From Camarhynchus parvulus (taxonomy: Eukaryota; Chordata; Aves; Passeriformes; Thraupidae), in assembly GCF_901933205.1 (NCBI RefSeq), contig NC_044571.1, positions 54,039,530-54,103,529 of the forward strand: a DNA stretch of 64,000 nucleotides, given 5' to 3'. Under the pieces are notes generated by a model, which did no database searches, had not been told where the DNA came from, and saw nothing but the letters and a program-made list of their open reading frames with translations. Made by a program: the position numbers and the translations under genes. This document shows positions 1-11,900 of the stretch, one piece after another (the stretch's first letter is position 1; the number at the start of each line of letters is the position of its first letter).

Positions 1-174
1 CAGTCTGACAGCATGACATTAGGAATCTACTGACACATGGAGGAAGTACATCTGGAAATTGAATGATTCATTGAACTTTTGGGACATGTCTTTCTCTATA
101 AGTTTCAAAATTTATTAGTATAATTCATGTTAAATAATGTAAGGTTTCCTAGCATGAAGAATTTTTCAGGTACA
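1..174. other. AT-rich noncoding DNA, no feature seen
   Basis: Short left flank of the first microsatellite. No open reading frame, repeat family or RNA gene is recognisable. Confidence 0.6.
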
Positions 175-227
175 TTATATATATATATATATACACACAT
201 ATATGTCTGCGTGTATGTGTGTATCCA
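175..227. repeat. AT/CA/GT dinucleotide microsatellite, interrupted
   Basis: A run of TA dinucleotides passes into CA and then GTGTATGTGTGT-type steps. The interruptions suggest an ageing microsatellite. No function is implied. Confidence 0.85.
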
Positions 228-363
228 TATAGATATTTATGTGTGTAAGCAGAGACATAGCAAGAGGTAAGTATTAAAGAGATTCATATGCTTATATTAA
301 GATTATTTTTCAAATAGATTTAAAAAAGGACGTTACCATAAAGGTTTATCTGTTAATTTTTTC

Positions 364-432
<69 letters not shown>

Positions 433-453
433 TACTACTACTACTACTACTAC
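364..453. repeat. Compound trinucleotide microsatellite (ATT)n then (ACT)n
   Basis: About 22 uninterrupted ATT units (364 to 430) are followed directly by about 7 to 8 ACT units (431 to 453). The single-base change of the unit at the junction, with phase kept, indicates that one point-mutated unit was itself amplified by slippage. The array is pure, so its length is probably polymorphic. Confidence 0.95.
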
Positions 454-3400
454 AATTTCTTTAGTGGCTTTCTGTTTCTGTTAACACTGGAGTTTTATTA
501 CATATATATATATATTTACTGTTTTTTAGTATGTTTGTCAGCTGTTGAAGGCCAGTTATATTGTAGTATAGATATGGAAATACATATGGCATGTCCCCGT
601 ACATAGAAAGAAAATTTGACCACAAACTTATGCAAATTCTTGGCAAAAGTAGCAATTCAATTAACTCCACGGTTATGAATAACTGAAAAGAGATGACTGT
701 GTCACAATACTTTTTATAATACTTTGCACCATTATACAACCTAATTAATAAATGATTTCTCAAGAAAAAAAGTGAAATATTTGAACCAAGAGGAGAAAAA
801 TTAATGAGATTTCCAGAACTGATTTAAAACAAATGAATCAAAATGACCAAGTTTTTAAGCCTTAAAAGACTGGCAGATTATATTCAATTAATGTCATGGG
901 AATAATCTTACATAATAGCATGAGAAAGCATGAGGAAAGTATTTCTAAGATTCAGTAGCAAGAAATAAATCTAGATAAATTCAGAATTTAGAATAGAACT
1001 GAAACAGAGTTGCTTAATAATTATGGGTTTTAGTCATCATCGGATGTGGAGGATTCTCTCTCACTTGAAGTCTTTATCCCAAAAAAGACAGTATTACACT
1101 GAAAATTCTGTGTTTCATTGCAAAACTGTGAACTTGACAGAGGAACTTTCAGGTGAAATTCCAATGGGCTTGATTGTAGAAGAAATCAGAATAGATTAAG
1201 ACAATTATTCCTTCTGGTGCTTGGGTGTCGCAGACATCTTTTTATGAAAATCCTTTCTCAGGACTTTTTCTTCCTGAGAAGCTGAGAGGCTCCAGGAACA
1301 AAATATAAACAATGGTTATCTGCTGCTGTGGAATGCAACAGGTGGATCCGTGATTGGTCTCATGTGGATGTTTGGATTTAGTGACCAGTCACTGCAGAGC
1401 TGGCTCTCTCTCTCTCTGTCCGAGCCAGCTGCCCTTTTATCATTCCTTTCCATTCTATTCTTAGCTTAGCTAGCCTTCTGAGATGAACCCTTTCCTTCTA
1501 TTCTTTTTAGTATAGTTTTAATGTAATATATATGTATCATAAAATAATAAATCAAGCCTTCTGAAATATGGAGTCAAATCCTTGTCTCTTCCCTCGTCCA
1601 AAGACCTCTGTGACCACTGTAACACTTGGGTTGTTTTTATTTTTTTAATCTCCTTAGGAAAGAAATGTGGTATTATTATTCTGCTTTGCTGATGCCTCAC
1701 CATGAGATCTTTGGCATGTCAATGCCAGAGGTGTGAATCAGGTGAAAACTTGAGAAAAGAAAATGAAGATAAAAAAGGAACAGGAAATTGTCTTTGTTTT
1801 GTGCTTGATGGTAGATTTCCATGAAACAAGTCAATGAACTAAAATGCATTTCAAAAAAAAAAATTCAATTGATTTCACCTATCTATCTTGCCACCAAATA
1901 GATTAGGATGGTTTTTGTTGCTTGGTGCAAAGATGAATGTACACAATAACCTTGAAGGAATAATTTTTTACAGTGTTGCCTCTACTATTGTAATTATTTT
2001 AGTCTTGTACAATTTAAAAATTAACCCTCCCATCCATCTTTCTCAGTCCTTATAAATTACTAATTCCATGATGGACAGTGAGAGATACCCTAGCAAATTT
2101 CTAGTTGCATGCAATGGAGAATTCTGTAGGTCTCTGATTTGTAACTTTAATCAGTTCCTCTGTCAGACAAATGGTTCAATTAATATGATTATATAGATAG
2201 GTCTAGGTGCCCTGTCTATGAATACAGGACAGCACTTCTCACACTGAATGAGACTGAAATTCCAAGAGGCATGTATGTCTCAAAGAAAAGTTAATGTTTT
2301 GCAATTAAGAACTGCTTTAGGAATGTTGCTGGTAAAATCCAAGCCTAAATCTAATAGTTATTTTGCAATTACATTTCTGCTGGTGAATATCCAAATGTTA
2401 GAGCAGATAATGACACATGCATCTAAAATATTTTAAATATTTTCTCTAATGTCACCCAATTTGTCCTGATTTTTTAATTTTTTAGCCCACTATATGTTAT
2501 AATATTTTACATGCTATTAACCTTCTACTCTACTGAAGGATAAAATTTGTATTTTCAAAAAGTCCATATATTTTCCCCTGTCATAGAATATTAATTGTTG
2601 TTATTTAAAGAAATTTGAAGGGAATTCAGCATGGCTGATATTGCGAATTGCAGCATTTATAACATGGGAATTGTCTTAGTAGTTAGATAGATATTTTTCA
2701 TTAAAATTACAATCTATTATTTATACTACTAATAAATAGGTCTAATGAGTGTATCATCTCATAAATATTGATGACTTTTTTAATAAAGGGTATGAGGATT
2801 CTGAAAATTCTGTTTTGAAGTATCTAACTTGATTCTGAAGCAGAAAACAAAATCTCTAGTTTAGGTTCGTAAATACTTAGGCAAAATATCAGGACAGCCA
2901 GGTGACTCAAAATGGAATGTAGAAACCAACATGCAGGAAAGCAAATACAGAAGCAGAGGTGTATCTCTTCCTAAGTTGTTGCCAACAGGACTGCCACTCG
3001 GAACTGACATTCTAGAACTGTTCTGGTGAAAGGAGGCCAAAAGACAATTCTTCTCCGAAAGGAAATATAATCTGTATTAAATTCTGCACACTGGGAACAT
3101 GTCCTAAATTTTGATGATAACAGACACTGATATCATCTTCATTATGTCCAGTCTTGAAATGCAATTTGTAGGTTCTGAATGATACCAGGCTTTGATCTGT
3201 CCAGGCTCATAAATCTGAGATGTATACAGAGGTGCAGCTTAAATAGTGAGGTAAGCATCAGTAATAAAAGGAAAGTACTAATATAGGCTTAATGACACTG
3301 AGTTGAAAGGACAGATGCTCAGGAACCAACGCATTTAGCCTATGATGTCTGCTGAATTCCAGCTCCAAAGACTGTGGTTGCTTGTTGCCTCTAATAAAAA

Positions 3401-4825
3401 ATTATGCTTTCACTTTTTATGGGTATCACTCACTTTGTTTCTGTGAATTAGAAATTAATTTTGAAGAACACAAACTATTGCTCTTCAATATAAATAATAA
3501 AGACAGTAACAGAATATTTTTAAAGTACTGCATATATTAGAAACTAATTGCATGCAGGATATCACTCACCACAGCTAATTGCCATTGGAGAATGTAGATT
3601 GCAATTTTGCTGTTTGATTAATGAAAGTTTAAACCCCTTGAATTCTCTTTGTTCTTTGTAATCATGATTTGGTATTTATAATATTTTAAGATAGGCTTTT
3701 TTTCATGGTGTTTAAATGCTTAAGGGGAAAACCCTTTAGACCTCAATATTGTAATTTGCAGACTGTAGTTTTTAATGAGAGTTTTTAAGTTTGACTCTTT
3801 AGGCGTTCCTTGTTCATTATCTCATCTGTGACCTTCAAACATTCTGGAAGGAGATATTGAGATAGTATGATTTCTACTTTTAGCATGTTTGTTTTACGTA
3901 CATCGAGGTCTCTAAATGGCGATAAGGAGGGCAGGAAAGAAATGCCATCAGTAGAGTATTTCTCTCTCTGTGTCATCCCACTGACCCCCTCCTCTGCTGC
4001 CTTCCTGTGTGCTGCTCTCTGCAATAGCTGTTTCTAAAGGACCACATCTCTAATTCCTCTGTGTCTCGTACCTTGCATCTGGATATGGTACAAGGATCTT
4101 GTCAGAGAAAGGGATTAGAAAGGATGGACAATGTAAAATAATGATTAAAATGTCCTTTCAGTAGGGATTGCCTCACAAAACTGGATTTTACTAGACATTG
4201 GTAAGGCTGGGCTGCAGGATGTTCTTCAGGTTATTTGAGTGCATGGTCACCAGTGGCTGGTGCATTAGCTGTGAACCCTAACTAGCTTAAGCAAACAGTA
4301 GAAAGAGAGCAAGAAAATGTGTGACTAGAATGATTGTGGATAACTTGCCATAAGAAAGAACCAAATGAAAAACTTATAAAGCAAACAAACGCTAATCTTT
4401 AACGAGGAAACTGGGAAAAAGAAGAAAAATATTGTAGAAATATAATGATACTCCCTCCTTTCTTTTTATCTAGTAAAGGCACGAGCATTTGTACCATGTC
4501 AGTGTAGCATATACTCTTTATCTTTGACCTTGGAGAGATAAGATGCCTATTTAGGACACCTTTGGTAAATTAATTTCCATCAAAGGCATAAGGTATTTTG
4601 TCGATGTTGGAAAAAAACATTGAAGACATTACATCATTTAGACAGCAAGATCTATGTTCCTTCATGTTCACATTAGCCCAGAGTATGAGTATCAACTGTC
4701 TTAACCATGGGAATATAAAACCCCTTCTTCAGACAGATATCTATGCAGGCAACAAAGATCAGCAGATACCCAGCTGTTCTTATCTTTGTAATTAAAGAAA
4801 AATTACAGTCGTTACATATATTCAA
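454..4825. other. AT-rich noncoding DNA, no gene recognised
   Basis: The frames here (for example 461-763 minus, 3785-4024 minus) are at most 100 codons and show no recognisable domain, signal or codon pattern. They behave as chance frames in AT-rich DNA. A 9-bp perfect inverted repeat with a CT-rich loop sits at 1398-1430. The stretch around 3540-3630 carries several ATTA/TAAT cores and reads like ordinary unique DNA or a possible conserved noncoding element. No transposon was recognised. Confidence 0.6.
1398..1430. repeat. 9-bp inverted repeat with CT-repeat loop
   Basis: The arms AGCTGGCTC (1398-1406) and GAGCCAGCT (1422-1430) are perfectly complementary. They enclose a 15-base loop made mostly of CT dinucleotides. 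The DNA could extrude as a small hairpin. There is no poly-U tract or gene context, so it is not called a terminator or an RNA gene. Confidence 0.6.
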
Positions 4826-4892
4826 AGGGAGAAATACAAACATCTCTAGGGGAGAAATACAAACATTTCTAGGGGAGAAATACAAACATTTT
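4826..4892 (+). repeat. 23-bp minisatellite, three tandem copies
   Basis: Three consecutive copies of a unit of about 23 bp with the core GAGAAATACAAACAT can be read at 4827, 4849 and 4872. The first two end in CTCTA and TTCTA, and the third is cut short. The copies differ by only one or two bases, so the duplication is fairly recent. A minus-strand reading frame through the array (4673-4885) shows the repeat as a repeated PLEMFVF/PRNVCIS-type peptide, which is an artefact of the repeat. Confidence 0.9.
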
Positions 4893-7800
4893 GATAACAG
4901 ATTAATTTACCTGGACTAGTCAAAAGGTAAAATTTATGCCTTAAATATATACTTTTGAAAATAGGTATGCATGTATTGCCTCCAATATCACAAATATCAT
5001 TAAGCAAAAATGTAGGCATGAGTTGCTGTTTCCTACAATTCTTGTATATAATTTATCTCAGATATAGAGGAAATAAGGGTAATTCAATTCCGGATTCTTG
5101 AAAGGTAAAAGATGCAAGGACTGGTGGCACTAACACTTCTAGATCATAGTGTTTTGTTCCAAGGCACACAGCTCAGAAAAACAAAGGCCTCATCTTTATT
5201 ATCTTCAGTAATGAAAGAGAATCCATTGAACTTATTAACATCTTTAATTATTTATGGCATTTGGGATGAGTCAGAAAGGTATCCATTTTGTTATTTAATA
5301 ACTTAAATGATTAAAGATTCATTGTATCATTGATCAGCTAGAAACAGTTGTGCTGAAAGCCTGAAGATCTATTCTGTTAGATAGTAGGCAGCTCCTGCAA
5401 GATGTTTGAGAAATATCTTTATCTTTCAAATTTGAAAAGCTGCCATCTGGAGCTGAATTCCCACATTTTGCTGAGCAGCACTCTCTTGGCTAAGAAGAAA
5501 AGTCATATGTTCTTTCTGGGATAGCTTATTTATGTACTTCTGAGCTTCCCATCACCAAGTAATTTTCAGTGCGAGTCAATCTTCCAAAAATGGGGATTTG
5601 CAGAGGCAAATCTCCACAGAGATTGGACGGCTTTTCATATCGAATGGTCTGGGTATATCACCTCTGCCTAGCCAGTTAATCCACCATCTTTTCTTTTTCA
5701 GCGTTTTTGGTTGGTATTTCATATAAACTGATAAGAGAAATAAACTGGATGAAACTGAAGCCATAGCCTTTGGTGGAAACTGGTGCAATAGAGTTGAGAT
5801 TTGAGATAGGCTGGACATGTAGTGCAAGCAGTCACTGATTTCTAGTTGTTTATGCATGTGACATTGCTGAAATATCCACTTTTAGAAAATATTTTGATCC
5901 AAGTAAAACACTTATTTTCAGGCCAGCGGATAAAGTCGTATACAAATAACAACTCTTCAGCTTGGCAGCTCTAATTAGCATTCTAAGATAATGCACTAAA
6001 ATATTTTTACCGCCAGTTAGTTTTGGGAGTTTATGGGGGTTTGTGTTTTTCCTCTTATTTCCTTGAATCACGACATACTCCTTTTTGTGATGTGTCATTA
6101 AGTCTGGAAATAAACAAATCATTGCTGTAGAACTGGCATTAATAAAATCCTATACATGTGACAATATGGGGTAGTAGATATTTTGGAAGCAAAAAGGAAT
6201 GTTTACTGTGTCTGTGCCAGAAAAAGATGTTTAGCCTACAGCTATTTCATGGCAGTATTAGTGTCCAAGTTCTGAAAGCAATGGAATAGATTTAGCTTGC
6301 TTGTAGACTTTTGTTGTTATTTTTGCATGGAAAATATCAGCAGACAGAAAGCCTGAAAAGTCCCTCTATTCAGGCAGTTATTGCATTTCAGGAATAACAA
6401 GAAGCATAATTGTTTACTCTGTATAACTGCAGATAAAGCCCTGTAAATCTGCTTTCCTCCACTACTCCTCCTTCCTTTTGCTTTTTTTTTTCTCTAAGTA
6501 ACAGTGAATTCAGTGAAGCATAAGCCCAACTGATAGCTATCTCAATTGATTAACTGTCTAAAAGATTTGATTTTCAGAATAGATGCCCAAGAGAGCTCCA
6601 ATTCATTAGTGGTTGTCCACATGTGATTAGAAACTGTGGGAGGTCTAACCCCCTCTTTTAATTGATCCAATTTCATATTCCTCATGGTCATTAACTGTGT
6701 TAATGGTAACTTAGCACCTGCATTAAGAAACCAACTTAACAGCATCCTACAAATGACTCTAAGTCAGCAGGTGACAAATTTACAGGGGAAAAATGACATG
6801 ATTTCTGCTCTAATGTTACTGCAGGAGGGATATGAAGTGATAAAATGTTGCAATTGTTTAATCCATCATGATCAAGCAGTCATCATTTGATGATAGCATG
6901 ATTGTTATATAATAACTATCCTTTGTTACTTGATTGCCCTTCTTCACTCAAGGGTATCATTCCTTTTTTTATGTTAATAACTACATTCATTTATGCTACT
7001 CTGAAAGGAAGTAAGACTTTCCACTTTCTTTACTATAATGATATCATAAGATTGAAGAAGCTGTTTTAGCTGTAGGTTATGCCAGAAACACCAACAGATT
7101 CTTTATTATTATGCTGTGTTTATACAGACATTTTACTTGAGAAATCTATTTGTAAATCATATGAAAGGAAGCTCTCATTTTAATAGCATGCTACTTCTAA
7201 AGGTATTTTGATTCCAGCAGGATTGGCAGTACTTTAAATAAATGTTGAAAGAGAATTTAAGCCAGAGTTTGGGAGTGATTATAGCAAATATTCAACAGTT
7301 ATATTAGTTTTTTAATGAGGGATGTAAGAGTTAAACTTTTCATTTAAAGATATTGTCCAATATTGTTTCTTAGCTTCTTCCTCAAAATATATCTGCAAGA
7401 TGACTACATAGATAAACACCACAAATACAATTTCTTGGAATTGTACCTCTTCACATGCCCAAATTTGCCCCATTCTGAGCGGACGTATGCCTAAACCCTG
7501 TTCATTTCCAGAAAATATCTGGAGAAGTGTCTGTGCTCCCTGAAGTGTTCAGTCTGTGAAGCATTCTGACAATGGCATATTTAGCATGCACCTTTTGGAT
7601 TAGGTTGTCATACAAAATGGAGTTACTCTAAGCTTTGTTACTGCACAACAGTGTAATTGGCAATAATTTCCCAAAATGTCTGAGAAATCAAAGAGCATTC
7701 TAAGAATGGAAGGGAATCAGGTCTGTTTTAAGCTGTGACAGTGGGTTCCCCATACAGTAAAAAGACAGAAGGAAATTCCAGAACTGTTCCTCAGAATTGG

Positions 7801-8049
7801 TTAGCATTTAAGGAAAAATCAAGTAGAAGAATATGAAAGACATGTCATGGGGGAATGAGAATGTAGGGGGTAAAGGATATTACATTAAGAATGTAAGGGG
7901 AAGAAAGGAGTAGAGAATGTGAGATGTAAAAGGTAAGGTTTAGGGTGTTGGCTGGCAGGATAACAGATAAATGTCATCCTTTCAGAAAATGAATGCAGTT
8001 TCTAATATTTCTAATGTTACAGAAAACCAACCTTATTGGCTTCTGGAAC
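4893..8049. other. AT-rich noncoding DNA, no gene recognised
   Basis: The longest frames (5576-5857 and 5850-6122, both minus, about 90 codons) resemble no known protein and have no supporting splice or promoter context that I could recognise. The segment 6540-6900 is unusually rich in ATTA/TTAAT cores within moderately complex sequence. It could be a conserved noncoding element, but the sequence alone does not prove this. Confidence 0.55.
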
Positions 8050-8990
8050 AACACAAAATATATAAATACACTAAGTATAAACTCTAGGCCAGATGCTTTT
8101 CAGAAAAGAAAAGATGGTGCTCTGAGTTACAGGCAGACCCAGGGACCTGTGGCAGCAGCCAGGTGACTGAATATTCAGATGCACAGCTGGACCTGAGGGT
8201 CCTAGGCTTTTGCACACTTTGAAAGGGAGAATATAAAATCCCTGGATTTCCTTCATTTAGGGTCCCTTTCCAGAGGCGCCTGGCTCTGGTTGTTACTTTG
8301 TTATTTAGCTGTTGCACCAGGACTAAATTTTTTTAAGTATCAAGATGCCTGAGACTTAGTTTGGGAAACCTAGGGTAGAGATGGCATGGACTGTGGGAAT
8401 GGGGTGTGTGAGGAGTTAAAAGGAGCACCTGTTGTTTCACTGGAGCAATGCCCTGTGAAGGGCTGCAGTTCCACTCAAGCTGTGTGGCTGCGGCTGCCAG
8501 CATGGCTCCTGAGTGGTCAAATGGGAAAACTTCCTTAGCAATGGGACCTATGTTTAGATTGAAGATAAGAATATCTGAGAAAATAATTGGGATGCTGATT
8601 GCTATAAATTTCTAGTTCTTAGATTAATATGGAACTGTCCTGACAAAGTGCACATATTTGCATCTTTCCTAGAAAGCAGCAAGCATTTGGCTTGGTTATG
8701 AAGGTGTGGGCTTTCTGCTAACCTGCAGGAATGGTGGGAAGGAGTTTGCTCCTACAGTCCTATAGCTGGACTCTGTGCTTGCCTGAAAAGAGTCAGCTGA
8801 GACATGATATTAACTGGCACTGCTTGAGAGACACCAAGGATGTGCCCCTCAGAGAGGAAAAACGTGTTCCTTGGGTTTTGAGCCAGAAGCTCTGTGTTCT
8901 TTTACTTTACAATAACATGCTCCTAGGATTCATCCTTTGCTTATTAATTTCTCAGGACTCAAAACTCAGACTCTTTAGGTGAATTGTTTT
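8050..8990. other. Less AT-rich block of unknown origin
   Basis: By eye this block is richer in G and C than its surroundings. It carries overlapping open frames on both strands (8071-8256 and 8084-8317 minus, 8731-8982 plus). A TATAAAA-like string occurs near 8231. None of the frames contains a motif I recognise. Candidates are a decayed LTR-type repeat, a conserved noncoding element or a fragment of an unannotated transcript. No terminal repeats or target-site duplications were found, so no class is assigned. Confidence 0.4.
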
Positions 8991-11900
8991 GTCAGACCTC
9001 ATTTGGTGATTGGTTTAAAAAATAATAATTAGTTAAATGTGAGCTTCATATAAATATTTACATCTATGTTTAAACACATATTCTCATACGGTGATATCAA
9101 TTTGTTTAATTAGTTCAGCAGAACTAACAGATTGTCATGACTGGCATAATGGTGTATAATCAGCAAGTTTCTGTGTTAAAGCTCGGAGCACAAGTTTAAT
9201 ATGCAAAGGAAATGTAGAATTCTTCATGATTGTATTTTGCTTTTGGAACTGACAATATGAGTATAGCTGGTTCAAGAAGATGTAAAATGTGATTCTATTA
9301 ATATTACCTTACATATTAAGTTTATATAATCCTTGCGTTTCCATCTGTGTCGCATTTTGATACAGAACAAAAATGCTGCCAGAGGTTTTACAGTTATGTA
9401 GTTAAATGGAAAAGTGTTGGAACCATCTGTAAAATCCCACCACAAAGAAAATCTAAATATTTAGTATTTTTATTCTTTTTGATCTATGTCCAAGAAATTG
9501 CAACAAGGAATCTAAAGAAGAATACAAGCAGCAATAAGAGGAAAGAATAAAATCACAAATTTTTGTAACAGTAATTCACCCAAAATGCAGGCATTTGGTC
9601 TCAGTCTAGTAGACAGGAAAGGATATAGATTTAAAAGTTTTATATGTACATATGTAGGTAGATGTCTAAAAGTTTTCATATGACTTAAAGAGCACGGCTA
9701 AGCAGAATTTTCAAATTTTATTTTTTTTTTAATTCCTGACGTCTTTTTCTGGGTTTTTTTGGTGGTTTTTTTTCCTTTTTTCTGATCTTTAAGTACAAAT
9801 TTACAGAAGCCAAATTAAGCAAAGTAAAAAAGGTGAGTAAGTAAAATAATTATTATCCTGCTCTAGCCTTTAGGAAAACTTAAATCTGTTGAAACTTTTC
9901 ATTAGTATATCCTTGCTTGTCTCTTTATTTCTTGATGAATTTCCCACAGGGGAAAAGATTCTTATTAACTGACTAATGAATACCTGGGTCATAAATATAA
10001 ATTATGAAGATTCTGTAGACACCTTTTGGGTACAGTGTGAATAATTTAATTTTTCATTAACTCCTTAGAGTGTATATTCTATTATCCTGCCAAGTTTTGA
10101 TTTTATTACTAAATTTAATTTAATCTTTATATTTCTAATATGGTATCAAAACAAACAGCAACAGTTACATAAATCAAAACACGTGTTGATAGTTTTCACA
10201 GAATTCCAGCCAAATTCTTAGTTTGTATAAACTGATTTTCGTCTAACAAAGTCATTGGTGAAATGTCTTTTTATAGCAGTTGAGGGCTTGGCTCCTTATA
10301 ACACAGAAAATGTATTTCCTTTGGGACCCTACCTGATACTGCATTTGTAAATTGCTACAAGCCTGGTGCATCAATAGCCTGGTGTGAGCAATTCAGACGA
10401 ATATTTTTTTTATTTCAGAACAAAATGGGGAATGTAGTTTACAAAGAGAGATCTTAGAAAAGCACAATTATAATTAGAACTATACAATGGCTGAAAAATT
10501 GGGAATGTATAGTAGTTTCAGCTGATGTAGAAAAACATTGTGATGATTTGCTCTCCCTTAAAAAAGCGTTGCTTTATTCTAATCTATGGAAAATCATGAA
10601 AACTGATTGATGAAGATAGCTCTCTCACTTTTTAATGTACTTTATATATATATACAATAACTTTTCATAGGTTGACATTTAAGTATCTATGTGCTGAATA
10701 TTTTATTAGAATATTTATGATAATCAGAAGTGGAGAAAGCAACCAACTGTCTTTACCTGGTCACAGGATTTGAATACGTTGAACTGTTTCACAGGAAACA
10801 GAAGAGTACTCTGATGCTTGGGACAGAGCAGTGAGGGAAGTACAGAATACACACATGTGCATTTGTCAGCACATATGGAGACACCAGAATTCAGGTGGTT
10901 TAATCTTCTACTGTATCCTACTTCTATAATTTGGCAAAACATTTGTACCCAACAGAGCAGTTTGCTTGCCTGTCTTCTAGACCCAGACAGAATTTTGAAA
11001 TTCGGTGTACTCCAGGCTCTCAGAAGGACTCAGTCTGCCTACCAGGAAGACTGAGTGCTTCACAATATGCAGCAGTACCTTCTTTTTCGGTATGTTCCAA
11101 AAAGATGATCGCTTTTTATGTTCTTACTGATTTGAGCCCTCACAGCAATTCCCTGAGCAACTACATTTGTTCTATTTCACATAAAAATAATTTGTCTGTC
11201 TACAGCTTAATTTGTGCCTTTGAAGTCTCAAGGGCAGAATCGGGTCTCATATACACGCTTCAGGAATGAGACATTTGCAGAGCATTTTCTTCTGTTTGGA
11301 GAAAGTGGGTACTCTTAGTAACGAAATATAAATACACCATGCATTGTTATTACCATGTCTAAATGTGCCTTCATGATGAGAATAATTTGGGTGATTACAT
11401 GATGTTGGGACATTGTGTTTAAATTACAGTTGTGATTATTTGCCTTCATTATGAAAATTTTGTATCTACTGGTACATGTCTGCTCTACATGCAATTCTTT
11501 TCTTAATTGGCAAAACAGTTAAGATTTAAATCATTTTCTAACACAGGACTCATTTTTCTCTAGGTTTCCTTTTTATAGTTAATTTTTCATTCCTACTGTC
11601 TCTAAACTCATTGGAAAGAAACAAGAGTCAAGTGCTTAGTCTGAATGTTGCCTGAGTTAATCTGCTTGGCTTAAAACTTCATACTTAAGTAATGTTTGTA
11701 TCAATGATCAAAGATTTAGAAATTCCTTACATTTTCACAAAAGCAGCTCTATTATGAGTAAATATTTAAGTTGGGTGGAACCTCAGTAGAATTTTGGGCC
11801 ACCCTATCAGGTTCAGATACTGGGCAGATTAAGCTCCTCAAAATTTTAGGCAGTCAGGTCTTGAAACTCCCTTCCAGTCTCTCTGGACAAACTACTCCAT

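Noticed and set aside
5576..6122. Two adjacent minus-strand frames of about 90 codons, considered as a broken gene
   Set aside because: They overlap in different frames without any shared similarity, and no protein family is recognisable.
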